A stretch of 64,000 nucleotides of DNA from Leptolyngbyaceae cyanobacterium JSC-12 (GCA_000309945.1 CM001633.1:3064199-3128198), one strand, 5' to 3'. Counted from the first letter of the stretch, positions 33,488 through 42,669 are shown. The notes: generated by a model from the sequence alone, not told the origin. Program-made: numbers and translations.

Positions 33488-34353
33488 ACCCAACTGAGAA
33501 TTTGATCAATCATGCGATTTGCTTGGGATGCATAACTGCCACCAAACAGGTTGAAGTGATTCAGGATATGGTACAGGTTATAGAGCACTTTGCGTTGCGA
33601 ATAGTCAGAATCTAGCGGAAAGGTGTCATTGTAAGCCCGATAGAACTCAGCAGGGAAACTGCCGAATAGTTCCGTCATTGCCAGGTCTACTTCGCGATCG
33701 CCATAGTAAGTCGCCGGATCAAAAATCACAGGCTCTCCAGCACGGGTGACTGCGGCATTGCCCGACCACAAATCTCCATGCACCAAGGATGGCTGTGGAT
33801 CATGCCCTGCCAACAGTTGAGGAATGGCATCTAGTAAGCGCTCCTGTTGGGGGAAATATCCACCTCGTCGGTTTGCCAGCTTAAACTGAAAGCCAATTCG
33901 GTGTTCTTGCCAAAAGGTAACCCAATCGGCTGTCCAGGGGTTGGGCTGTGGCGTAGAGCCAATAGTATTATTCATCTTCCAGCCAAAGCCCCTGGCGCTA
34001 GTTGCCCGATGCATCGCCGCCAGTTGTTGCCCCATTGCCAACCAGGCATTTCCATCCCCACGTCCTAAATCCAGCCACTCCAGCACTAAGTAGGCGGAAT
34101 TGCCAGCCGTACCCCAACAGATCGGCTTGGGGACGCGAATGGTATGGGTTGCCACCATATCATCTAATCCTGCTGCTTCTGCCTCAAACATGGCGATTTG
34201 GGTTGCCTGGTTAACTTTTACGAAGTAGGCGCGTTGCCCATCGGAAAGTGCATAGCCAGAGTTGATGCATCCCCCACTCACCGATCGCCGCTGATTGGCG
34301 GCAAACGACTGCCCAGTGACCTGGCTAATATGTGTTGCAATAGAATCCCACAT
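33484..34353 (-). CDS. Fructosamine/ketosamine-3-kinase family protein
   Basis: A 289-residue small-molecule kinase of the aminoglycoside phosphotransferase fold that phosphorylates ketosamines or ribulosamines on glycated proteins, leading to deglycation. Key elements are the catalytic loop VHGDLWSGN (191-199), the metal-binding DPATYYGDREVDLAM, and the phosphate-anchoring SVSGGCINSGY. Length is typical. ATG at 34353. It is convergent with the interrupted PIN-LeuA gene. Confidence 0.93.
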   Translation of the reverse strand: MWDSIATHISQVTGQSFAANQRRSVSGGCINSGYALSDGQRAYFVKVNQATQIAMFEAEAAGLDDMVATHTIRVPKPICWGTAGNSAYLVLEWLDLGRGDGNAWLAMGQQLAAMHRATSARGFGWKMNNTIGSTPQPNPWTADWVTFWQEHRIGFQFKLANRRGGYFPQQERLLDAIPQLLAGHDPQPSLVHGDLWSGNAAVTRAGEPVIFDPATYYGDREVDLAMTELFGSFPAEFYRAYNDTFPLDSDYSQRKVLYNLYHILNHFNLFGGSYASQANRMIDQILSWV

Positions 34354-34371
34354 GAGTCGCTGCCACCAGAT

Positions 34372-34782
34372 TTACCAGAGTCCCTGCACAGACCCAACCA
34401 CGACACAGTTGTCAAATAGTCGCTGGTCACCTACCTCAACGAATGCCTCATTCCCTTTTGTGAAGAGGGTCACACTTCCATTGCCATATCGTGCCCCTGA
34501 TGCTGCCTCTTCTTGAGGAAGGACTAGCACCTTAGACCCGAAGGTGGCTTTTACGGTTTTGTCATCCCGGTACTCAGCCGAAAAACTCTTACCTGCATCG
34601 CATCGATAGACGACGCTATTGATGATCTTCGGTGCAGTTTCTTGAGCCAGGATCGATTGACCAGAGATTCCTATACTGAAAGCAGTGGTCAATGCAGTCA
34701 GGGAAGAGGCGATCGCACATTTCATAGGCATCCAGCAGAAAACCGTTCGCCATGTTTGCGAAGAAGTTAAAGGGGTGTTCAT
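34372..34782 (-). CDS. MliC-like lysozyme inhibitor domain protein
   Basis: A 136-residue exported protein whose C-terminal 85 residues match the MliC family, inhibitors of c-type lysozyme: VVYRCDAGKSFSAEY, VLPQEEAASGARYGNG, LFTKGNEAFVEV and a closing Cys (FDNCV) that likely pairs with the first. The N-terminus holds a signal-type hydrophobic stretch (IASSLTALTTAFSIGISG). It ends 19 nt before the fructosamine kinase start, so the two may share a transcript. ATG at 34782 with GAGGAG at good spacing. The usual role is protection from host lysozyme; in a free-living cyanobacterium it may control autolysins (inference). Confidence 0.85.
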   Translation of the reverse strand: MNTPLTSSQTWRTVFCWMPMKCAIASSLTALTTAFSIGISGQSILAQETAPKIINSVVYRCDAGKSFSAEYRDDKTVKATFGSKVLVLPQEEAASGARYGNGSVTLFTKGNEAFVEVGDQRLFDNCVVVGSVQGLW

Positions 34783-35090
34783 CGAAATTTCTCCTCAATC
34801 AAAATTTCTCCTCAATCAATTCAGGATGTTGCCAGATTATCCGCAATCTTGCGGGCTGTAATCCATAACTTTTCTAAAAAACTTTGCCACTTCTGTGGAT
34901 CTGTGCAGAATGTAGGGTGCCAATTTATCGCGATGGTTAGTCATCTCAGGACGATAGCCACCATTTCAACCATTCGTCTGAGCTGGCTAATAGTCATTGT
35001 CTCATCAAAGATGGCAAGGCTATAGAACCATTGGCGTTTGAGGTGTGCAAAAGTGCGGCTCCTTATTCTGTCGTCTCATCCTAGACTCTA
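34783..35090. other. Divergent intergenic region between the MliC-like gene and Omp85
   Basis: 308 nt without a credible ORF. Nearest the MliC-like gene, a 16-bp unit (AAATTTCTCCTCAATC on the plus strand) occurs twice at 34785-34800 and 34802-34817, so the ribosome-binding site GAGGAG is duplicated with a 17-bp period. The remainder shows no clear structure. Confidence 0.5.
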
Positions 35091-37379
35091 TTGAACGCTC
35101 CATCTTCTTCATTGGCTCAAAACGCGACTCGGCTCTATCTGTCTTTGATAGCGGCGAGTGTTCTGGCAACGATTGCCACGTGCACTACTAAGAATGCGAT
35201 CGCCCAGGAATACGCCGCGACTACTGCCGCTGCTGCCACATCTGCAACTGAGCCACAGTATTACCAGGAATACCAATCAGTGATTGTGCCCGCAGAGCTA
35301 ATTACTGCTCCCACTGCACAATTTGTGCCACCCCCTAGCCAAATTCCGCCTCCTCCCCCTCCCAGCCAAATTCCTCCTCCCCCTCCAGTTACACCCACGC
35401 CCAGTTCTGCTCCATCGTTACCCGTTGTTGTTCCCACCCCCAGCCCCAGCCCCAGCCCTGCAGCACCACCATTAACCCCACCCGCTTCGTTAAACGAACC
35501 CATCTGGGTTGTTCCTGCTACACCTGCGCCAACAGCCCCACAACAAGTAACGGTGCCACCAACAGTCCCGCCTGCCCCGCAGCCAGGACCCATTTTGCGA
35601 TCGCCCCCCCCAGGGGAATTAGTAGTTCAAGCCACCGATGTCAAAATTATTGGTGTTGAACCTGAAACTCAGGCATACGGGTTGGAGATTATTCAAACCA
35701 AGCCAGGTGGACAAACCAGCCCTACTCTCCTGCAAAACGATGTTGCCATTCTCGAGAATTCTGGTTTCTTCTCCAACGTCACTGTTAGCACTCAGCAAAA
35801 TCCCCAAGGAGTAAGCGTAACGTTTGTTGCCAATCCCGTACTTCTCCAAGCCCTGCAGCTTTCGAATGCCCAGGGACTGAGCTTATCAGTTGCCAACTCC
35901 ATCTTCAAAGACCAGTTTGGTAAACCCATCACTCCTGGCGGACTGAATCAGGCAGTTAAACAAATCAACGATTGGTATGCCCAGAATGGTTTCACTCTGG
36001 CTCGCGTTGTGAGTTTGCAGCCAACTCCTCAAGGCATTGTCGTAGTGGAAGTTGCAGAGGGACGTATTGCCGATGTGCAGTTGCGCTTTGTCAATCGAGA
36101 CGGACAAAGTGTGGACGAAAATGGCAGACCCATTCGCTTCCGCAGCCAGGAATCGTTTGTGCGTCGCCAGATTAAGTTGCAACCGGGACAACCCTTCCAG
36201 GTGCGGATCGCGCAAGAAGATTTGGCTCGCTTACAGGCATTGGGGATTTTTGAGCGAACCAATGTCACGTTTGAAGGTGATGCTCGCAATACTGTCGTGG
36301 TATACAACTTGCAGGAGCGTCCGCCCCGGGATTTACGATTTGGAGGTGGCTATAACGATACCTTAGGGCTGTTTGGCACGGTCAACATTCAGGACATTAA
36401 CTTTGGGGGATTGGGGCAGCGCTTAGGCGGCACGGTACTGGTTGGGACTCGCGATGTGCAGTTTGATGCTCGCTTCGTGAGTCCTTATCGTGACACGGAA
36501 CCCAATGTTCCTGGTTACAATGCGAATGCGTTCCGAAATCAGGGATTGTCGAATGTGTTCACCGATGAGGTGCGCCTGCCCAACGGCGATCGCGTGCGGG
36601 AGCGGCGCTATGGAGCCAGTGTAGGACTAGAGCAACCCCTGGGTGGTGGCTGGAATGGTTCCTGGGGATTGAACTATACCAATGTTAGTATTCGAGACAG
36701 CGGCGGCAAAGTGTTTGCGAAAGATGAGTTAGGCAATTCCCTTAGCCTAAGTGGGACTGGCATTGACGACTTGTTCAGTTTTTCGTTTACAGCCCTGCAA
36801 GATCTCCGAGATAATCCTCTGAATCCCAGTTCTGGTTCTCTTGCCCGGCTGAACACCGAGCAATTCTTCCCAATTGGACGCGGCAATGTACTGGGGACAA
36901 AACTACAAGCCAACTACACCCAATTTATCCCCATTAAGTTGATTACCGCATCGCATAAAACCCCCCCCAATCCAGCAGAGAGTCAGCCAGAGACGATCGC
37001 GCTGAACGTTCAGGGAGGAACTTGGGTCGGTGATTTGCCTCCCTACAATGCCTTTATTCTAGGAGGACCTTTCTCGGTACGAGGGTGGGATACAGGCGAG
37101 ATCGGAACTAGCCGCAGCTACATCGAAGCTTCCGCCGAGTATCGCTTCCCGATTTATCGGTTCATTGGTGGGGCAGCCTTTATTGACTTTGCTTCAGATC
37201 TGGGCAGCAGCGATGACGTTCCGGGTAAACCTGGGGTGGTGCGGGATAAACCCGGAACTGGTTTAGGGTTTGGCGTTGGAGTGAGAATCAATTCACCCCT
37301 GGGCATTTTGCGCGGTGATCTAGGCATCAGCAATCAGGGGGATGTGCGTTTCCAGTTTGGATTTGGGCAGCGGTTTTAA
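35091..37379 (+). CDS. Omp85/BamA family outer membrane assembly protein
   Basis: The cyanobacterial Omp85, counterpart of BamA and chloroplast Toc75, inserts beta-barrel proteins into the outer membrane. The 762-residue protein has an N-terminal hydrophobic signal segment, a long Pro/Ser/Thr-rich stretch at about 75-190 (repeated PPPSQIPPPPP), three POTRA-like domains (for example LVVQATDVKIIGVEPETQAY, then LSLSVANSIFKDQFGKPI and GRIADVQLRFVNRDG), and a 16-strand-type barrel. The barrel carries FSVRGWDTGEIGTSRSY (the conserved VRGY-like lid-lock motif) and a C-terminal Phe. The start is TTG at 35091. Confidence 0.92.
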   Translation: MNAPSSSLAQNATRLYLSLIAASVLATIATCTTKNAIAQEYAATTAAAATSATEPQYYQEYQSVIVPAELITAPTAQFVPPPSQIPPPPPPSQIPPPPPVTPTPSSAPSLPVVVPTPSPSPSPAAPPLTPPASLNEPIWVVPATPAPTAPQQVTVPPTVPPAPQPGPILRSPPPGELVVQATDVKIIGVEPETQAYGLEIIQTKPGGQTSPTLLQNDVAILENSGFFSNVTVSTQQNPQGVSVTFVANPVLLQALQLSNAQGLSLSVANSIFKDQFGKPITPGGLNQAVKQINDWYAQNGFTLARVVSLQPTPQGIVVVEVAEGRIADVQLRFVNRDGQSVDENGRPIRFRSQESFVRRQIKLQPGQPFQVRIAQEDLARLQALGIFERTNVTFEGDARNTVVVYNLQERPPRDLRFGGGYNDTLGLFGTVNIQDINFGGLGQRLGGTVLVGTRDVQFDARFVSPYRDTEPNVPGYNANAFRNQGLSNVFTDEVRLPNGDRVRERRYGASVGLEQPLGGGWNGSWGLNYTNVSIRDSGGKVFAKDELGNSLSLSGTGIDDLFSFSFTALQDLRDNPLNPSSGSLARLNTEQFFPIGRGNVLGTKLQANYTQFIPIKLITASHKTPPNPAESQPETIALNVQGGTWVGDLPPYNAFILGGPFSVRGWDTGEIGTSRSYIEASAEYRFPIYRFIGGAAFIDFASDLGSSDDVPGKPGVVRDKPGTGLGFGVGVRINSPLGILRGDLGISNQGDVRFQFGFGQRF

Positions 37380-37427
37380 CCAGTGGTTTTAACCAAGGGT
37401 AGACCTCTGAATGCGGCTATTTTTGGG

Positions 37428-37463
37428 GGGTGTCGTGATGGTTTTAACCATCCCCACCCTTTT
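37428..37463 (+). terminator. Terminator of omp85
   Basis: GGGTG, then GATGGTT, loop TT, AACCATC, then CACCC and TTTT form a long two-part stem about 50 nt after the stop codon. Its inner part is one of three GGTTTTAACCA motifs here (37372, 37385, 37440). Confidence 0.65.
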
Positions 37464-37569
37464 CAAACATCCTCTAACACGTAGATGGAATGCCTCGTTT
37501 CATGAGTTTGTAGGCAGCCGTGAGTTCGGCAAGTCCGGCGCCGATATCACGACAATGAAATGATGTTCT

Positions 37570-37881
37570 GTGTCTAAACCTTATCTTCTGCTGATGGACA
37601 ATATTCTACCGATGGATAGCAGTAGCATTCATCAGAAAGTTAGGCGCACTGGGCTTGTCATTGTAAGAACCGATCAGGGCATCCACATCGGAGCGATCGC
37701 GAATCACCGCACTACAGGCAAGCGGGAACTGATTTCTCACTTCATACTGGAGAACATTGCCCACTGGAGAACATTGCCCAAAAAGCAGTACAGTGCTATC
37801 CAGGGTGAATTACCTCTAGAGTGGGGGTTGTATTCGTCTTTGTTCAGATTGGGACATCATAAGCGGTTGGCGTGGTGGTGA
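37570..37881 (+). CDS. Hypothetical small protein
   Basis: A 103-residue frame starting at GTG with no clear ribosome-binding site, ending 12 nt before the glycosyltransferase ATG. The C-terminal part (RTGLVIVRTDQGIHIGAIAN, ISHFILENIAHW) is protein-like, but no family is recognised. Proximity to the next gene is the main reason to keep it; it may be leader sequence instead. Confidence 0.35.
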   Translation: MSKPYLLLMDNILPMDSSSIHQKVRRTGLVIVRTDQGIHIGAIANHRTTGKRELISHFILENIAHWRTLPKKQYSAIQGELPLEWGLYSSLFRLGHHKRLAWW

Positions 37882-37893
37882 GGAGAGTAAGGC

Positions 37894-38829
37894 ATGGGTT
37901 GGTTGGCTAGAAAATTATCTGGCTCTCGCTTCAAGTGGAGACAGGTTCGGCAACGTGATGGGTTCTTTGACCAGGTGATAGCCGCAGCGGATTGGCTGTT
38001 GTCGCCTGCTCCTTATAGCCGCCCTGAATTTCTCCAAATTCCGCCCCAAGCCATTGAAACGAATGCTTCCATCCAGACCAGCGAGAAACGAGCCTATCGT
38101 ACTACTTATGCTTCCATCATCTTACCGGTATACAACGAGCAGGCATGTATTCACCAAACGTTTGACTCGGTATTAGAGTATGCTCGCACTCATCCCTCTT
38201 ACGATTTTATCTTTGTCAGTGATGGTTCTACTGATCGCACGGTGTCGCTCTTAGAAAGCCGAATTGCTGTCAGTGGTTGCGATCGCATCTATGTTCTGGC
38301 CTATCCTCAGCAGGGCGGCAAGGGCTATGCGGTGCGTCGGGGAGTGGAGCTTGCCGAGGGTGATTTTGTGTGTTTTATCGATGGCGATCTGGCCTATTCT
38401 CTCGACCATCTAGATTTGCTGTTGGCGAAACTGGAACGGTACGAGGTTGCGATCGGTTGTCGCAGTCTTGTCCCAGACGGCAACCAGGGACTCAAGCCGA
38501 TTCGCAAAATTGCTGGAAAAATCTATAACATGCTATCTCGCCGCCTCTTGAACCTGCCCTATGTGGATATGCAAGCTGGACTGAAAGGGTTTCAGCGAAC
38601 TGCCGCTATCCGCCTCTTTAGTTTGCAAGAGCTGACCGGCTTTTCCTTTGATGTAGAACTTATTTACTTAGCAAAGAAATTTGGTTACTCCATTGCAGAG
38701 GTGCCAGCACGAGTTTCTTCTGGGCATTCCCGCAAGTTGTCCAAGGTGAATCTATTGGGTGATTCCTTAAGAATGCTGCGTGACCTCCTCCGCATTCGGT
38801 TCAATGATTTCATCGGACGATATGAATAA
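37894..38829 (+). CDS. Family 2 glycosyltransferase, dolichyl-phosphate-mannose synthase type
   Basis: A 311-residue GT2 enzyme that transfers a sugar from a nucleotide donor to a lipid or glycan acceptor. GT-A motifs are clear: SIILPVYNEQA, FIFVSDGSTDRT, CFIDGDLAYSLDHLD with DGD metal binding, and GYAVRRGVELAEG. There is no obvious membrane helix. GAGGAGAG precedes the ATG. The stop overlaps the start of the deacetylase gene by 8 bp, so the two are translationally coupled and probably act on the same glycan. Confidence 0.88.
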   Translation: MGWLARKLSGSRFKWRQVRQRDGFFDQVIAAADWLLSPAPYSRPEFLQIPPQAIETNASIQTSEKRAYRTTYASIILPVYNEQACIHQTFDSVLEYARTHPSYDFIFVSDGSTDRTVSLLESRIAVSGCDRIYVLAYPQQGGKGYAVRRGVELAEGDFVCFIDGDLAYSLDHLDLLLAKLERYEVAIGCRSLVPDGNQGLKPIRKIAGKIYNMLSRRLLNLPYVDMQAGLKGFQRTAAIRLFSLQELTGFSFDVELIYLAKKFGYSIAEVPARVSSGHSRKLSKVNLLGDSLRMLRDLLRIRFNDFIGRYE

Positions 38830-39595
38830 AACTGTGCTACTCAGCTTTGATGTAGAGGAATTCGACGTTCCCGAAGAGTACGGGCAATCTCTACCAGATG
38901 CAGTAAAACTTGCTGTTTCACGAGAAGGATTGCAACCTGTGCTGCACCTGTTGGAAGAGTTGGGAATTCGGGCAACGTTTTTCACGACTGCGAACTTTGC
39001 CCTACATTATCCAGAGTTGATGCAGGCGATCGCCCAAACTCACGAAATTGCCTCTCACGGCTTTTATCACTCCTCATTTGAAGTAGCAGATTTGCAAAAA
39101 TCTAGATACGCGCTAGAAGCCCTCACTCAAACATCCATTGTTGGGTTTCGCATGGCACGATTGCAGAAAATCAATGATTGGGACATTGAATGTGCTGGAT
39201 ACGCCTATAATTCTTCAGTGAACCCGACTTACCTGCCGGGGCGATACAACAATTTTTTGCAACCCCGCACCGCACACTACTCCAATCACCTGTTGAACAT
39301 CCCTGTGTCTGTTACGCCCCTGATCCGATTTCCCTTATTTTGGTTAAGCTTCAAGCACTTGCCCTTGTCGCTCTATCAGGCTGCGAGTGCCTGGACTTTG
39401 CAGGTAGATCAGTATTTGAGTTTGTACTTTCACCCGTGGGAGTTTACTGATATTTCCCACTTTGCGGTGCCTGGTTATATCAAGCACCGTTCTGGTCAGT
39501 CGATGTTGCGCCGCCTCAAACGCTACTTAATCTGGCTCAAGCAACAGGCAGACTTTATCACCTATGCCGAGTTCAAACAGCGAGTTCCCCAGTAG
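38822..39595 (+). CDS. Polysaccharide deacetylase family protein (NodB-like)
   Basis: A 257-residue carbohydrate esterase 4-type protein. Near the N-terminus LLSFDVEEFDVP supplies the acidic metal-binding residues, followed by IRATFFTTANFAL and EIASHGFYHSSFEV with the His pair. The C-terminal YLSLYFHPWEFTDI gives the late His. This subgroup occurs in exopolysaccharide loci, removing N-acetyl groups from glycans. ATG at 38822 overlaps the end of the glycosyltransferase gene; starts further upstream would lie inside that gene. The nucleoside transporter gene begins 3 nt after its stop. Confidence 0.86.
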   Translation: MNKTVLLSFDVEEFDVPEEYGQSLPDAVKLAVSREGLQPVLHLLEELGIRATFFTTANFALHYPELMQAIAQTHEIASHGFYHSSFEVADLQKSRYALEALTQTSIVGFRMARLQKINDWDIECAGYAYNSSVNPTYLPGRYNNFLQPRTAHYSNHLLNIPVSVTPLIRFPLFWLSFKHLPLSLYQAASAWTLQVDQYLSLYFHPWEFTDISHFAVPGYIKHRSGQSMLRRLKRYLIWLKQQADFITYAEFKQRVPQ

Positions 39596-39598
39596 ACA

Positions 39599-41185
39599 AT
39601 GCCTCTAAATCTCCTGTCTTTCATCGGTATCTTCGCGCTCTGTGGCATTGCCTGGCTCACCTCAGAGAATCGTCGTCTCATCCCCTGGAGAACGATCGCC
39701 TGGGGGATTGGACTGCAACTGATTTTGGGATTGTTTGTGTTCTTGGTGCCGCTAACTCGTCTGGTTGTGGAAGTCATCAGCAATGCTGTGAATTCTATGC
39801 TGGATGCCACGGAAGCGGGTGCCCGTTTTGTGTTTGGTTCGTTGCTGGTGCCCGATCCAGTCAGCATACCAGGTCCGATTTTGGCAGGGCGCTGGATCGC
39901 TCGGGCAGTTACGCCGCCCTATGTTCCCGTACCAGGCGATCGCCTCAGTGCCGATTTTTTGAACCTGGGCTATATCTTTGCCTTCCGAGCTTTGCCCAGC
40001 GTGATTTTCTTCTCAGCGTTGATGTCGCTTCTCTACTCATTGGGGTTGATTCAGCCTATCGTCAACCTGTTTGCCAAAATCTTTCAGCGCACGATGAGGC
40101 TGAGTGGGGCTGAGGCGCTGAGTGGAGCCAGCAATATTTTTGTTGGCATTGAGTCGGCGTTGGTGGTGCGCCCCTATCTAGAGCGAATGACGCGCAGCGA
40201 ACTGTGTGCGATTCTGGCATCCTGTTTTGGCAGTATTGCCTCTACGGTGCTGGCATTATACGCAGGATTGTTGCGTCCGGTATTCCCTAATATCACGGGT
40301 CATTTGGTTTCTGCCTCGATGATGGCAATTCCTGCTTGTTTCGTGATTTCCAAAATTCTCGTACCCGAAGCTGAAGTGCCTGAAACTATGGGAGTCCAGT
40401 TAGAGAAACAGGCACAATCAGATATTGATTTAGTGGCGACTACTCAATCCCTGGAGTCATTTGAAGCAGTGGTTGCCAGTGAGGAAGGGGCAGTTGCGAT
40501 CGCAGAGCCGGAATCCGAACGCTCAGGAGACCCTGTGCTCCCGGAGGCAAAATCGATTGCTGCTCCAGAGACCGTTGAGGTTGCTGAAAAAACTGTGTTG
40601 CTGAGTCCTATGGAGAGTGTAGTCGTGGGGGCATTGGATGGGGTGAAGCTAGCTGTGGCGATCGCAGCGCTGCTGATTGCGATTTTGGGACTGGTAGCGC
40701 TGGTTAATCTGTTTTTTGCCAACCTGGCATCTCTGGCGACCAGTTCTCAGCCGTTTATCAGTGCAATCGGCAGAGTGTTTCAAGTGGTTACGCTGCAAAA
40801 CATTGTCGGAGCCTTATTCTTACCCCTTACCTTTCTCACAGGTGTTTCCCTCAAGTGGCAAGAACTCTGGCAGGCATCCTTACTTTTGGGGCAGCGCTTG
40901 ATTGCAACAGAGGTGCCGTCTTACCAGCAGTTAGGTGTTCTTGCTAGCCAGGGAGCGATTAGCGATCGCACGTTGCTCATCGTTAGCTATGCCCTGTGCG
41001 GTTTTGCTCACATTCCATCGCTGGGCATCTTTGTAGGCGGATTGATTGGCATTGTTCCGTCTCGTCGCAAAGACATTTCCTCCCTTGGCTTAAAAGCGCT
41101 CTGGGCAGCTACCCTTGCTACTCTCATGATCGGTGCCATCGCCGGACTGTATGACATGGGTAACCCGTCCATCCTTGGCAGATAG
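39599..41185 (+). CDS. Concentrative nucleoside transporter family protein (NupC/CNT)
   Basis: A 528-residue inner membrane transporter importing nucleosides with a cation gradient. The core motifs are seen: SGAEALSGASNIFVGIESALVV, then MTRSELCAILASCFGSIAST, VSASMMAIPA and, near the C-terminus, ALCGFAHIPSLGIFVGGL. Between about residues 255 and 340 lies an acidic, low-complexity insert (EAEVPETMG, EEGAVAIAEPESERSGD) that is longer than in bacterial NupC. The ATG is 3 nt after the deacetylase stop, implying cotranscription although the functions differ. Confidence 0.9.
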   Translation: MPLNLLSFIGIFALCGIAWLTSENRRLIPWRTIAWGIGLQLILGLFVFLVPLTRLVVEVISNAVNSMLDATEAGARFVFGSLLVPDPVSIPGPILAGRWIARAVTPPYVPVPGDRLSADFLNLGYIFAFRALPSVIFFSALMSLLYSLGLIQPIVNLFAKIFQRTMRLSGAEALSGASNIFVGIESALVVRPYLERMTRSELCAILASCFGSIASTVLALYAGLLRPVFPNITGHLVSASMMAIPACFVISKILVPEAEVPETMGVQLEKQAQSDIDLVATTQSLESFEAVVASEEGAVAIAEPESERSGDPVLPEAKSIAAPETVEVAEKTVLLSPMESVVVGALDGVKLAVAIAALLIAILGLVALVNLFFANLASLATSSQPFISAIGRVFQVVTLQNIVGALFLPLTFLTGVSLKWQELWQASLLLGQRLIATEVPSYQQLGVLASQGAISDRTLLIVSYALCGFAHIPSLGIFVGGLIGIVPSRRKDISSLGLKALWAATLATLMIGAIAGLYDMGNPSILGR

Positions 41186-41205
41186 CATTCAACTGGCAAT
41201 TTCGT

Positions 41206-41937
41206 ATGAAACCTGGCATGAAACGCAACCAATTGTTGATCTGGAGTTTGACCATTCTGAGCATGGTTGTGATTGTCCTTATCAGCCACTCACATACGTT
41301 TCCGTTTCTTCCTGCGATCGCCCAAACTTCCAAACCTTCCCCCATTTCTCCCCCCTCTTCCCCTCCTGGCTCCCCTTCCCCCGCGTCTTCTCCCACCCCC
41401 TTCCCCCCTGTTCCTGTCACCCCCTCTGCCCTCCCTTCTCCCCTGGCTCCGCCTGCTTCTGATGCAACTCCATTGCCCTTAGGTGGTACCTATCAAGATT
41501 CAGCCAGGCGCTTTAAAGTTGGCGTTTTGGAGAATTACAAAGTCAGCCCATTAGCTGGTTCTGTCTTGATTGAATCGCCTGATGGAAGCCTGGCATACAC
41601 GGTTGTGCCACAGTCGCAGCCCTTAGGTAACCCGATTGGGTTGATTGCAGGCTACGATAACAGCGAAAGTCTGGCAAAAATTGCAACGACTGTATTTCAA
41701 CGAGGGGAAGGATTTCAACCAACCCCTGCTAGGCCAGAAGCAGGTGGCGGTGCCGTGATGGACTGGACAGGGACGCTCACCATTGGTGGAAATGCTCAAC
41801 CTGTGCGGGGAGTGATTTTGGTACGTCCTTCTGCCCAAACCATCCTGCTACTATTGATCGCGGCAACTCAAGCCGGACAAGACCAGATCCCCGGTGCCCT
41901 CTCAGCCCTTGCTACTAGCCTGGAGGCAATCCAGTAA
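41206..41937 (+). CDS. Exported proline-rich hypothetical protein
   Basis: A 243-residue protein with a signal or anchor helix (LLIWSLTILSMVVIVLI), a Pro/Ser-rich linker at about 42-92, and a C-terminal globular domain of about 145 residues (YQDSARRFKVGVLENYKVSP, LAGYDNSESLAKIATTVFQ, VMDWTGTLTIGGN). I cannot name the domain; weak similarity of the first strand to PsbP-type proteins is not enough for a call. It lies 3 nt upstream of the DUF3318 gene, so the two are likely coupled. Confidence 0.75.
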   Translation: MKPGMKRNQLLIWSLTILSMVVIVLISHSHTFPFLPAIAQTSKPSPISPPSSPPGSPSPASSPTPFPPVPVTPSALPSPLAPPASDATPLPLGGTYQDSARRFKVGVLENYKVSPLAGSVLIESPDGSLAYTVVPQSQPLGNPIGLIAGYDNSESLAKIATTVFQRGEGFQPTPARPEAGGGAVMDWTGTLTIGGNAQPVRGVILVRPSAQTILLLLIAATQAGQDQIPGALSALATSLEAIQ

Positions 41938-41940
41938 CTT

Positions 41941-42552
41941 ATGTATGGATATGACCAAGAAATTCGGCGCTTAATGGATGTGCTGCCTGCATCAGGGCGG
42001 ATGTTGACTAAATTAGTCAGCAAGCCTGATCAACGCGTAGTGATTGATGCACCGTTTCCGCTGCCCTGGATGACAGAACGCCCTATCTTAATTAATTTCA
42101 GCTTATTGAGTGAATTAACTCCCCCTCAGCGCGATTTGCTGGTATTGCGAACCGTGAGTTGGTCTACAGGGGTGAAGTGGTTTCAACCTAGCGTTTACCA
42201 GGGCGTGCTGTTGGCTGGTGTTTTAGGAGTGGTGATTGAAACTGTGCAGACGGATCCGGTGGGGATCTTGGCGGCTGGAGCGCTGGGTGCGATCGCGGGC
42301 ACGCAAATCTGGCGTAACAACCGTAGCACTCAGCGCGAACTGGATGCAGATGAAGCAGCCATCCAGGTGGCTCTGCGCCGGGGATATACGGAACCGGAAG
42401 CGGCTCGTGCTTTATTGACTGCAATTGAACAAGTGGCAGAAATTGAAGGACGACGTGGGTTCAGCTTTGTGGAATTGTTACGCTGTCAGAACCTGAAAGC
42501 GATCGCTGGCATTTCCCCTATTGAAGTTCCTACTGATGTTCGACAAGAATAA
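41941..42552 (+). CDS. DUF3318 family membrane protein
   Basis: A 203-residue cyanobacterial protein I recognise as DUF3318, of unknown function. It has two hydrophobic segments in the middle (YQGVLLAGVLGVVIETV and GILAAGALGAIAGTQIW) between soluble parts. The conserved DAPFPLPWMTERPILINFSLLSEL and RELDADEAAIQVALRRGY segments flank them. A peptidase-like M48 arrangement is hinted at by the DADEAA region but there is no HExxH. ATG at 41941, 3 nt after the preceding gene. Confidence 0.78.
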   Translation: MYGYDQEIRRLMDVLPASGRMLTKLVSKPDQRVVIDAPFPLPWMTERPILINFSLLSELTPPQRDLLVLRTVSWSTGVKWFQPSVYQGVLLAGVLGVVIETVQTDPVGILAAGALGAIAGTQIWRNNRSTQRELDADEAAIQVALRRGYTEPEAARALLTAIEQVAEIEGRRGFSFVELLRCQNLKAIAGISPIEVPTDVRQE

Positions 42553-42669
42553 ACACCTGATTTATCTGACTTAGCAAGCATTTCGTATGATATCCAATCC
42601 CATGCATTATTCGTCCTCCAAAGTAGCGTAAGATCGGACTTCATCCTTTGTTTTGCATCACCGGATCTT

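Noticed and set aside
35261-35593. Glycine-rich antisense frame opposite omp85
   Set aside because: It is the complement of the proline-rich linker codons and has no independent support.
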